From the NCBI GenBank assembly GCA_964017235.1, contig OZ024929.1, positions 28,765,464 to 28,829,463 of the forward strand: a DNA stretch of 64,000 nt, read 5' to 3'. Every line of letters starts with the position of its first letter. The first letter of the stretch is position 1. Origin of the DNA: Sabellastarte sp. h YS-2021 (taxonomy: Eukaryota; Annelida; Polychaeta; Sabellida; Sabellidae). The position numbers and the translations under genes are program-made. Below, piece after piece: positions 55,277-64,000 of the stretch. The notes under the pieces were generated by a model that did not search any database, had not been told where the DNA came from, and saw only the letters and a program-made list of their open reading frames with translations.

Positions 55277-56085
55277 CTATGAACAAATACATGAATAGTG
55301 AGTGGAATGGGATTGCAACATCAGATGAAGGTAAGTATTGGCCCTTGTTAACAAAATAGTTTAAAAATCCAAAACTAGCAATAACTTAGCTGTGTAAGCA
55401 ATAATTGATTTTGTTTTGGAAGCATGCTGGATATTGGACAACAATAAATGACAATTAAACATATTAAAATCTTAGAATATTGCAGAAACATGATTTAACT
55501 ACATAAATTTACTATATATTGTCAATTTTAAGTGATAACAAAAGAAGATGTGTTTAATGTATACATAAAAAGGCCAAGAAAACTGATAACGTTTTGTGAA
55601 AAATTATTGTTCAAGAAATTTAAAAGGATATGTATTCTATAAGATATACGATATTGAGAAGTGAAGGATCATCCCTACTCATTGACGACGGCGATTATTG
55701 GTCATACAATATCAATGCTCTCTGTGCAGTTAGCGACAGTTTTAAGATCACTCTTAAAGGGAAATTTAAATTTATAAGACAAACTATATAACTGAAACTT
55801 CTTAACCTCTCTGCCCAATTGTCTGACTTGAAGTTCATCACATGTTTCTTGATACAATACGTGGTTTTCACATGCACAAATGAATACATATTTATCAGGC
55901 ATCTTTCAAACTATATATTTAGTCTGTTTTTCAGACAATATATATTTGATCTCTACAGTACTGTTTACACCTGCCGGCAGTTCAATGCATTAGTGATTGT
56001 AGTATGTATCCTTCCACAACTTACATAAACAAATAACATACTATTCTGGGTTGGCTTGGTGACGGAATGGGCAACGAACCACTGG
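55277..56085. other. Intron upstream of exon 1, proximal part
   Basis: AT-rich intron. I looked for earlier perlecan exons (SEA, further LDLa) on the minus strand and found none here. Confidence 0.5.
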
Positions 56086-56092
56086 GGTCCTT

Positions 56093-56206
56093 TTCAGAAA
56101 AAGGATCAAGATCAAGTTGAAATAAAAACCACTCAAATTTAGTATAAACAGTTGTAAACTTGAACTGATTTTTTGCTCAACTTGAGCTTGATCCCTTTTG
56201 TGAATT
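56093..56206. mobile_element. Short foldback element
   Basis: TTCAGAAAAAGGATCAAGAT with CAAGTTGA and, 45 bp later, TCAACTTGAGCTTGATCCC with TTTTGTGAA form inverted arms of about 28 bp with a few mismatches. It is a hairpin-forming MITE-like repeat of about 115 bp, non-coding. Confidence 0.55.
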
Positions 56207-56839
56207 AAGTAACTGCCCCTTCACAGCCAGTGAAGTTTGTCACTTGTATCTTAAGATAATGTTAAAACGTCTTCATGACAAACTTCTTTGGTAGACTTAT
56301 ACATTAGTGTGGTAAGTATTTTAATTTAGATGGATACATGTGGCAGCCACAGATGCAAGAAAAAAGGCAGACTAAACTGCACCTAACACTAACACAAGTA
56401 TATGTAATATACACAACAAAAGACATGGTATCTATTTATTTTAAGCATATAATAATCCCAATGGCTATTATTTAATTTAGTTTATCACTTTCGTAAAATG
56501 CTGTTGTCACTATGCTGTTCGTGCTGTTGTATTACTCTAGTAATATGTGAAAATGTCTGCATGAGAAACTTGACAAAATAAAAGAGCTTTTAGTTATTTG
56601 ATAATTAAGGGAACTGTGGTTAAGGTGAAGCAGGGTATACTATAAGTTTCCGAAAATATAACTGGGCAAAAAGTGCAAAAACCTTGATGCAATTGTTGCG
56701 CTAAACTTATAATTAGAATCAAAATATAATAGGACTGAACTTGCTTGTTGTATGAATATTTCATCGATTAATTTATGTGTTCATATTGCAAACTGATACC
56801 TGGTCAACCAACGCTTAGTCTACATGTGCTTGAAAAAAA

Positions 56840-59640
56840 AATAGCATCAGAGATGCCCATACCCTACAGCCTGGGGAAATAGTTTTCAACACCATGAGAT
56901 ATAGAAGTAGTGAAACAGTACACAGATTGGGATACTTTCAGAGCAGTGTCAGTGTCCAAATAATGTTTAAGTAAAGAAAATAACATCTAAGAGAAAGAAA
57001 CTGCATGTAAAGATTAACCCTTTCGCTACCATCTATGACGACTAGCAGTCGACGCCAATGTGTATTATTACAAGGTACCATGTCTGTCAAAACAGGGTCG
57101 ATGGCAATAATATGGATTTCTTCTTTCCCTTCAGTATACTGCAATAAGGTGTATCAGTATTAAAACGATTGCTTAAGTAAAATATATGTAAGTTATGCTA
57201 TGTTTTCAAATATTTCAACATTTTCACCTATTTTAACTGGTTTTTGTATATATTGCCGTATTTGTCGCATGTAGCTGCATATTGTTTACCCATGGTTATA
57301 TTTATTTGGGGAATTCCCCGGACTTTCCCCATTCGACTTTCATCAATTTCTAATGAAATACGCCGAAAAATACCACAAATGAAGTGTATAAGGTACTGAG
57401 TTATTGTTTTAATTTATTGGCGTTTCTGACGTGATATGACGTCATGTGGCTACAGTCCAACAGAATATAATGATCCTTCAGTAGCGAAAGGGTTAAGTAT
57501 TAAAACAGGACAATTCAGTTAACTAAGAATTATGAAGTTTTAAGACTTCTCCCATTTTGATATTTATTTGTATGGTAGAATTATGGTTTGCAAGTTTTGA
57601 ATATTACCCATACATTCAGATATGGCAACACATGCTTTTATGTGGAGTTGGGCAAAACCTGTGGCTCACTTGATGCAATACCATTGTACTTTGTTACAAT
57701 GGGAAGTTGCAAAAGAAAAAGCGTTAATGAATTCTAATATGACTTTAACAGTGCTTAATCTACATCAAAACACAGCGAAAGGTGCAACAACCACGATTCA
57801 AGTAAAAGATATAAGAGAGATATAAGAGAGATAAAATAGTATTAGATATCCCTGTAGAGAGATAAAATAGCATCAGATATGCAAGATCAAAGGTCAAATC
57901 CAGGTCACACCATGACGTTGCACACATATAACCCCCTGACCAATGTCCCTACCAAATATCAACTTCCAACCCCCTTATGGTTTCTGAAATATAGCCCAGA
58001 CAAGGCATTATAAGTCAAGGTCACTACGGCAAGGTCAAAGGTGAAATCAAGGTCAGGCCATGACGTTTTACATCTACACACCCTAGCCAATGTCCCTACC
58101 AAGTATCAACTTGCTACACCTTATGGTTGCCGAGATATAGCCCGGACAAGATTTTATAGGTCAAGGTCACTACAGCAAGGTCAAATCAAGGTCAGGTCAT
58201 GACGTTGCACACCTACAACCCCTAACCAATGTCCCTACCAAGTATCAACTTCCTACACAGTACAGTTTCTGAGAAATAGCCCAGACAAGTTTTTATAGGT
58301 CAAGGACACTACAGCAAGGTCAAAGGTCAAATCAAGGTCAGACCATGACGTTTTACAGCTACACACCCTAGCCAATGTCCCTACCAAGTATCAACTTCCT
58401 ACACCTTACGGTTCCCGAGATATAGCCTGGACAAGATTTGATAGGTCAAGGTCACTACGGCAAGGTCAAATCAAGGTCACACCATGACGCTGCACACCTT
58501 CACCCCCTAACCAATGTCCCTACCAAGTATCAACTTCCTACACCTTACAGTTTCCGAGATATAGGCCGGACAAAATTTTATAGATCAAGGTCACTACGGA
58601 AAGGTCAAATCAAGGTCACACCATGATGTTGCACACCTACACCGCCTAATCAATGACCCTACCAAGTATCAACTTCCTACACCTTATGGTTGCCGAGATA
58701 TAGCCCGGACAAGATTTTATAGGTCAAGGTCACTACAGCAAGGTCAAATCAAGGTCAGGTCATGACGTTGCACACCTACAACCCCTAACCAATGTCCCTA
58801 CCAAGTATCAACTTCCTACACCGTACAGTTTCTGAGAAATAGCCTAGACAAGTTTTTATAGGTCAAGGTCACTACAGCAAGGTCAAAGGTCAAATCAAGG
58901 TCAGACCATGACGTTTTACAGCTACACACACTAGCCAATGTCCCTACCAAGTACCAACTTCCTACAACTTATGGTTTCTGAGATATACCCCGGATAAGAT
59001 TTTATAGGTCAAGGTCACTACAGCAAGGTCAAATCAAAGTCAGATCATGACGTTGCACACCTACACCGCCTAACCAATGTCCCTACCAAGTATCAACTTC
59101 CTACACCTTACGGTTCCCAAGATATAGCCCGGACAAGATTTTATAGGTCAAGGTCACTACGGCAAGGTCAAATCAAGGTCACACCATGACGCTGCACACC
59201 TTCACCCCCTAACCAATGTCCCTACCAAGTATCAACTTCCTACACCTTACGGTTTCCGAGATATAGGCCGGACAAGATTTTATAGGTCAAGGTCACTACG
59301 GAAAGGTCAAATCAAGGTCACACCATGATGTTGCACACCTACACCCCCTAACCAATGTCTCTACCAAGTATCAACTTCCTACACCTTACGGTTTCCGAGA
59401 TATAGCCCGGACAAGATTTTCAAACTCAAGGTCACTACAGCAAGGTCAAAGGTCAAATTGAGGTCACACCATGACGTTGCACACCTACACCCCCTAACCA
59501 ATGTCACTACCAAGTATCAACTTCCTACACCTTACGGTTTCTGAGATACAGGCCGGACAAACTTTTTCCCGCTGCCCACCCACCCACCCACCATGGGTGA
59601 AAACAATACCCCGACAGCCCTTAAGGGCTGTGGGGTAAAA
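56840..59640 (+). mobile_element. Tandem-repeat element family B, copy 3 (largest)
   Basis: It starts ATAGCATCAGAGATGCCC, has about 12 units of 140 bp (57880-59560), and ends in the hairpin ACAGCCC-TTAA-GGGCTGT then GGGGTAAAA. Compared with copy 2, a piggyBac-like MITE is inserted at 57014-57496. Larger blocks within the array repeat in order (58130-58440 resembles 58690-59010, and 58440-58630 resembles 59140-59330), a sign of multi-unit amplification. The class is inferred as HINE/pearl-like. Confidence 0.75.
57014..57496. mobile_element. piggyBac-like MITE with TTAA target sites
   Basis: A 475-bp element (57018-57492) has ends CCCTTTCGCTAC and GTAGCGAAAGGG, a perfect 12-bp inverted repeat, flanked by TTAA on both sides (57014-57017 and 57493-57496). 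The paralogous element at 42785-42800 has the same flanks (GCATGTAAAGAT and GTATTAAAAC) without the insertion. CCCTTT ends with TTAA sites are characteristic of piggyBac. There is no transposase. Confidence 0.88.
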
Positions 59641-59747
59641 ATTAAATACACTGGCCATGTTTCGGAAAATTATAGTTATCAAAAAATTTTGCCAATAGCT
59701 GAGTTTTGAGTGGTTTTTTTCAAGGATATTGGAATTAAAATCATACA

Positions 59748-60012
59748 AAATTGCAAATTTAATAAGTAAATTAAATTTTTATAAGTTAATACCCTATCCA
59801 ATGGACAATATGCTAAACCGGTCGGAGCAGACCGGCCCGCCAAACGTCAGAGAAAAAGACGTCATGTGTTTCCACCGGCTGGCCGGTCCTCACACTGCAC
59901 TCGCCAGGTGGCATGTCGTACTTCTGTCTAGACAAGCTGACGTCATAGCATCTTTTTCGTTGTCTAAACCTATTAGACCCCTAGTAAATTGATAGTGGGG
60001 TCAGTGGGAGGG
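59748..60012 (-). repeat. Right inverted terminal repeat of DIRS-like element
   Basis: Plus-strand sequence ACCCTATCCAATGGACAATA, then ACCGGTCGGAGCAGACCGG and AAAGACGTCATGTG, corresponds to the minus-strand left terminal repeat at 28860-28955 (ACCGGTCGGAGCGACC and AAAAGACGTCGTGTG) and, more weakly, at 735-1046. The two ends of the element are therefore inverted, as in DIRS-1 type elements. Confidence 0.65.
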
Positions 60013-60018
60013 TCTTGC

Positions 60019-60118
60019 GTGTCCATTGGATAGGGTATTAACTTACAAAAATTTAATTTACTTATTAAATTTGCAATTTTATTGCGTGAATACATCCTAT
60101 CCAATGGACAATATGCTG
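60019..60118 (-). repeat. Internal complementary region of DIRS-like element
   Basis: The first half (60020-60076) is the reverse complement of the outer edge at 59751-59808. The second half (60077-60118, TTTTATTGCGTGAATACATC) is the complement of the left-terminus edge found at 1015-1046 and 28921-28955. A segment complementary to both ends joined together is the diagnostic internal complementary region of DIRS elements, used as template to complete the circular DNA intermediate. Confidence 0.65.
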
Positions 60119-60448
60119 AATAACTACCGCTTGATCGGCGGGTAAGTTACTAGGGACTCATGCGAACTCAGAAAAATAACCAACAACTCTAAGCCTGGGT
60201 CAATTAAAGGTTATCAAGACCCTTAAGGCTCAAGTCGGTCAACAGAAACTGGTTAACCGGTCCAAACCGACTCGCCTCCCCCCCTTTTTTTTAACAGACC
60301 TACTCTGAGGTAGGGGAAGAGAGGGATGAGTTCAGTCCCAAGGAAATAAACCTCCCGAAGGAAGCACGTTTGATTTTTTTTTTTTTTTGATGCTTCTTAA
60401 CTATATATACACTATATACATATGTACAGATCTCCTCTCTGGCCTGGG
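60119..60448 (-). other. 3' untranslated part of DIRS-like element
   Basis: Between the recombinase stop codon and the internal complementary region. It contains a C8-T8 run at 60279-60293 and a T15 run at about 60375. No coding signal. Confidence 0.5.
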
Positions 60449-61531
60449 TTACTTGTGGATCTGCTGAGCAGCCACTACAGGACCCAGGTGATAAAGCTCA
60501 GAATTAGCCCATGCCACATCCTTCAGATAAAATTGTGTGAAGGTGTTGTGATTTCCAGTGGCAGGCCGACAAGATCTGTTCCAAGGAGACCCCCGATTGG
60601 AAGGTCTTGGAAGTAGCAAAGGCCCTGACATCATGGGCTTTAACCTGATGTAAGGTGTGGGCCTCTTGATCTGAGAGCTCATAACATAGGATCACAGTCT
60701 GCTTGATCCATGAGGAGATAGTGGCAGCTGAGATGTCTTTGTCAAAACCTTCTTTGAAGGAGACAAAAACTAACTCCTTATTCTGCCTGACGTCTGAGGT
60801 CCTGTCCAAGTAGTAGCGCAATGCTCTGACCGGACAGAGGGACCTGTCAGATTTGAGGGACCTATCCAGGGTCGGGCCAGGGCTGGTATAACCACTGGGG
60901 CCACGCTGTCCGGACCTTCTTTGGCCAGCTGGTTCTTGGAAAGAAAGCTGGGAGATGGGTACAGAGACACCTTAGACCAGTCCGACTGGTGTCTGATGTT
61001 CTTACTTTGCCAAGCATGAATCTCACTTCTGCGTTTGCCTGAACACAGGGCTAGGAGAAAAACTGTCTTGAAGGTCAAACGCTTCAAGGAGGCCTCCTTA
61101 ATTGGTTCAAAGGGAGCCTTTGTGAGCTGGTGTAAGACCAGAGATAGGTTCCAGGAGGGGATACCCCTTCTGCCCTTGGGTCTGTCTCTGTGGAAACTAT
61201 CCAAGAGACGGGTGAGATTTTCATCTTTGCTCATGTTGAGGGTTGAGTTTCCCAGTTTATCAGCAATGGCGGACCTGTAGCCATCAATGGTGCTGGGCTG
61301 TAATTTCCTCTCCTCAAAAAGGTACATAAGGAAATCAGCCACTGACTTTACAGGAGGTGTCCTGAAGTCCACCTGATTTGTGATGCACCACTTTGTAAAA
61401 ATGGTCCACTTTGCCTCATAGATGGATCTGGTTGATCCTCTTTGAGGAGCCTCAATTCTTGTTGCCACTGCCTGAGAGAAACCTTGCTCCTTGAGAGCTG
61501 TGGTTCTAGGAGCCATGCATGGCGATTTAGG
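60449..61531 (-). pseudogene. DIRS-like tyrosine recombinase, frameshifted
   Basis: This is the enzyme that integrates the circular DNA copy of DIRS elements. The N-terminal core-binding part reads GSTRSIYEAKWTIFTKWC (frame ending near 60885). The catalytic Arg box LCSGKRRSEIHAW is at about 61040. After a frameshift near 60885, VKAHDVRAFATS carries the H-x-x-R (60635-60624), followed by ILSACHWKS. A second frameshift near 60550 leads to FTQFYLKDVAW with the nucleophile Tyr at about 60529, and a stop at 60449. All four motif residues survive, but in three frames, so this copy is dead unless the shifts are sequence errors. It overlaps the end of the RNase H region, as usual in DIRS. Confidence 0.8.
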
Positions 61532-63821
61532 TTTGTCAGACTCCTGTGAGGGGTCTGATTGAAGGGTTGAGTCAGTAGGTTTGGAAGTTGAGGCAATAGC
61601 AATGGGATCTGGCTGGACATTTCCACTAGGTCCCAAAACCATGTCATGTTGGGCCAACCCGGGGCGATGATGATCAACCTCCGGTATGGGGAGTCCTGTA
61701 ACTTTTCCACCACTTTGCCCAATATAGCTGTCGGTGGGAAGGCGTATGCGTCCAGATCTTCCCATGACAAACTGAGTGCATCCACTGCAGTGGCCATGGG
61801 GTCCAGAACTGGTGAGACAAACAGGGGCAACTTGTTGTTGAATCTCGTGGCAAAGAGATCTATTTGAGGCTGGTGCCACCTGCTGCACAGGGTTTGAAAA
61901 ACCTCTGGAAGGAGGGACCATTCTGTTTGAATAGTCTGTCCCAAACTGGACAGTTTGTCTGCCACTACATTTAAGCGTCCGGGAATGTGTTGGGCCTTCA
62001 GAGTCACTTGTTTCCCGGTGCACCAGGTCAAGATTCTCCAAAGTAGGGCACACAGTGGGCCCGACCTCATGCCTCCCTCCTTGTTGATGTAGGCCACTAC
62101 TGTAGTGTTGTCAGTTGCTACTAAAACCATTTTGCCCATGCATAGATTTTGGAACTCTTTTAGAGCCAGAAAGACTGCTTTTAGTTCCAAGTAGTTTATA
62201 TGCAGTTTGTATGCAGTTTGTATGCAGGTAGTGACCAGGTTCCTCTGGCAATGAACTCGTTTAAGTGAGCGCCCCACCCTTCTTTTGATGCATCTGTAAA
62301 GATCTGCAGAGCATGTTTCATAGGTGTAGTGGTTGGCCGGTGAGGACATTGTCTTCTTTTAGCCACCATTGTAAATGAGGATGTAGAGATCTGGGCAGAG
62401 GAATCCGTTTTTCCAAGGATTCCGGTATTCTCCAATTGCTTTTGAGATGCCACTGGATCGGTCTCATGTGCAGTCTGCCCAGGTGCACTTGTTTTTCTGT
62501 GGCCGTCAGTAGACCTATCAAGGACATAAATTCCCTCACCGAACAAGCCGGCAGAGAGATTAGCGTCAGAATCTTGTCCTGAAGGCTTTGCCACCGGTCC
62601 GGTGTCGGTCGGACCAGACCAGACTCGAGGTCGAATTGGTAACCTATGAAGTTGAAAACTTGTTGGGGTTCCAGTTCCGACTTCTCTACATTCACCAGCC
62701 AACCTAAGCGTTTGCACATTTCTACTAAGACCTGTGTATGCTGGAGACAGGCCTGGTGGGATGTGGCTCTCACCAACCAGTCGTCTAGGTACTGGTGGAT
62801 CCTTATACCTTTGTGGATGGCCATCAGTTTTACCTCCTTTGCTATAATAGTGAACTCCATGGGAGCTGTCAACAGACCGAACGGCAGTGCTTTGAACTGG
62901 ATATAAAATCTGAGGTACTTTCTGGACCGTTCCTGTATCGGAATGTGGAAGTAAGCATCCTTGAAGTCTATGGAGGTTACCCATTCTCCTTTTTGTAGAG
63001 ATGTTCTGATGGTTTCCGGTGTCTCCATCTTGAACTTTTCGGACTTGAGGAAAAGATTCAGATTGCTTAGGTCTAAGATGGGCCGCCATTTGTTGTCGGG
63101 TTTTGGAACTAGAAAAAGTCGGTTGAAGAAACCTAGTGAGGCCTAGTTCTATGGTGTTTTTGACCATAAGCTGATGTACTGCCTCTAACAGTTTGAGGTT
63201 TCTGTGAGGGTTTCCATAGCAGCTTATGACGGTGGGGGTTCTTGACAAGTTCGGCCGGATCCGAAAGCGGAGGGTGTAGCCCTCTTTCAAGATTTGAACC
63301 ACTTTCGGTCCGGCACCCAGATCTAACCAGCTTTTCCAAAACTTTTGAAGTCTGGCCCCTACAGGCAGATTTGTGACAACATTTGGAGCATTTAAGACAG
63401 GATTTACATAAGACAATGGAATGACACAAGAAACACTTTTCACAGGTTTTAATATATCTTTCTTGTAAGTACAACCTGCTGCCCCGGGACTTATTTCGTT
63501 CTTTTGAGAATGCCCGGGTGCAGTATGAACAGAAGGTACAACATTTAGCTGTACATTTAAAGTGTTCATTGCCTTTCCTGTGGGGCTCCCGGTCAGCAGC
63601 AGAGGCTTCAACAGTGATACACAGTGATTGTCATTTGTACTGCTGCTGACCCTTGGCCGGACGCGAGGAGTACTGTTGTTTGCCCTTGTTATTCTTCCTA
63701 CGTTGCGTACAGGACAGATTCTTCCAAGCTGGCCTCTCTTGTTTGTTGGATCTAGGCTCCTGCCTTTCGTATGGATGATACCTCCGACCCTTGTACACTG
63801 AAGTTGACCGGCCTTTGTCAA
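61348..63821 (-). pseudogene. DIRS-like reverse transcriptase and RNase H, frameshifted
   Basis: The RT N-terminal part, VGARLQKFWKSWLDLGAGPK, is in one frame to about 63143. Near 63133 the reading passes to another frame with NRLFLVPKPDNKWRPILDL, WVTSIDFKDAYFHIP, ALPFGLLTAP and the active site QYLDDWLV (62791-62780). Near 62320 it shifts again for the RNase H start, IFTDASKEGWGAHL, and near 62210 once more, at an 11-bp tandem duplication (TGCAGTTTGTA), for INYLELKAVFLALKEFQ, then VATDNTTVVAYINKEGG and HIPGRLNVVADKLS. The YLDD motif and RNase H acidic residues are kept. At least three frameshifts make it non-functional. The start overlaps the end of ORF1 in another frame. Confidence 0.8.
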
Positions 63822-64000
63822 ATGATGTAATGTCTTCCTCTGCCTTTTTTACCACACTGTCCGGGAACAGAGTGTCCAGATGAAGGGGGGAAGTACAGAG
63901 AGTGTTCAGTGTATCAGCCTTAACACCAGCCTTGAGATATGCCAGATATGAATCCCGTCTGAGGAGAGTAGTGTTAGCCATGGTAACAAAAACAAACTCC
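63631..64000 (-). CDS. DIRS-like ORF1 (gag-like), C-terminal part
   Basis: This open frame enters from the window edge and stops at 63631. It reads FVFVTMANTTLLRRDSYLAY, then LHLDTLFPDSVVKKAEEDI, then a basic tail rich in Lys, Arg, Gln and Tyr. DIRS ORF1 proteins typically end in such a block. The N-terminal part lies beyond the window; a sibling copy's N-terminus is seen at 1-734. I see no CCHC zinc knuckle. Confidence 0.7.
   Translation of the reverse strand, partial: EFVFVTMANTTLLRRDSYLAYLKAGVKADTLNTLCTSPLHLDTLFPDSVVKKAEEDITSFDKGRSTSVYKGRRYHPYERQEPRSNKQERPAWKNLSCTQRRKNNKGKQQYSSRPAKGQQQYK

Noticed and set aside
63133..63474. Cys-rich minus-strand frame overlapping the RT N-terminal region
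   Set aside because: The other frame here carries the RT sequence VGARLQKFW. The Cys-rich frame (CEKCFLCHS) may be a dual-coding overlap, but I could not establish that.
61348..63821. LTR retrotransposon or retrovirus-like pol
   Set aside because: There is no protease, integrase or long direct LTR. A tyrosine recombinase and inverted ends point to a DIRS-type element.

Overview
The window is a piece of an animal nuclear genome: AT-rich, intron-dense and full of short mobile elements. Almost all of it lies inside one gene on the minus strand, the basement-membrane proteoglycan perlecan (HSPG2; homologues unc-52 in nematodes and trol in flies). The repeat content suggests a lophotrochozoan, most likely a bivalve mollusc: pearl/HINE-like elements with cores of about 130-170 bp tandem repeats, a degenerate DIRS-like retrotransposon, and tRNA-derived SINEs. 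The species and phylum are inference, not something I can prove from this window.

I resolve 41 internal exons from 55276 down to 1188. They all have GT-AG borders and compatible phases, and together give 6093 nt, or about 2030 codons with no stop. The order is: two LDLa modules, an Ig domain, three LDLa modules, an Ig domain, domain III (three laminin IV type A modules separated by laminin-type EGF modules), then five Ig domains of domain IV. The N-terminus (signal peptide, SEA domain) would lie above 55276. The rest of domain IV and the LamG-containing domain V would lie below position 1. Neither gene end is in the window.

Layout by region: 1-1046, 5' end of a DIRS-like retrotransposon (terminal repeat plus ORF1). 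1188-6529, Ig exons with a hAT-type MITE and nested MITEs. 6530-12848, a 6.3 kb intron with a tandem-repeat element. 12849-14470, Ig exons. 14549-19003, a mobile element loaded with about 22 copies of a 132-bp satellite. 19933-42445, laminin-type exons with two SINE copies and a DIRS deletion remnant. 44055-55276, Ig and LDLa exons whose introns hold many minisatellites. 56840-59640, a second large tandem-repeat element carrying a piggyBac-like MITE. 59748-64000, the 3' half of a degenerate DIRS-like element with reverse transcriptase, RNase H, tyrosine recombinase, inverted terminal repeat and internal complementary region.

The most unusual signal is that four introns hold tandem or dispersed copies of the edge of the neighbouring exon together with its splice site (around exons 22, 11, 8 and 7 of my numbering). 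In the strongest case an acceptor-bearing exon edge is repeated eight times, and most copies could form an 18-nt phase-preserving microexon. Two related tandem-repeat elements also spread dense nuclear-receptor-like half-sites through the introns. All coordinates and translations come from reading by eye; no database search was run.
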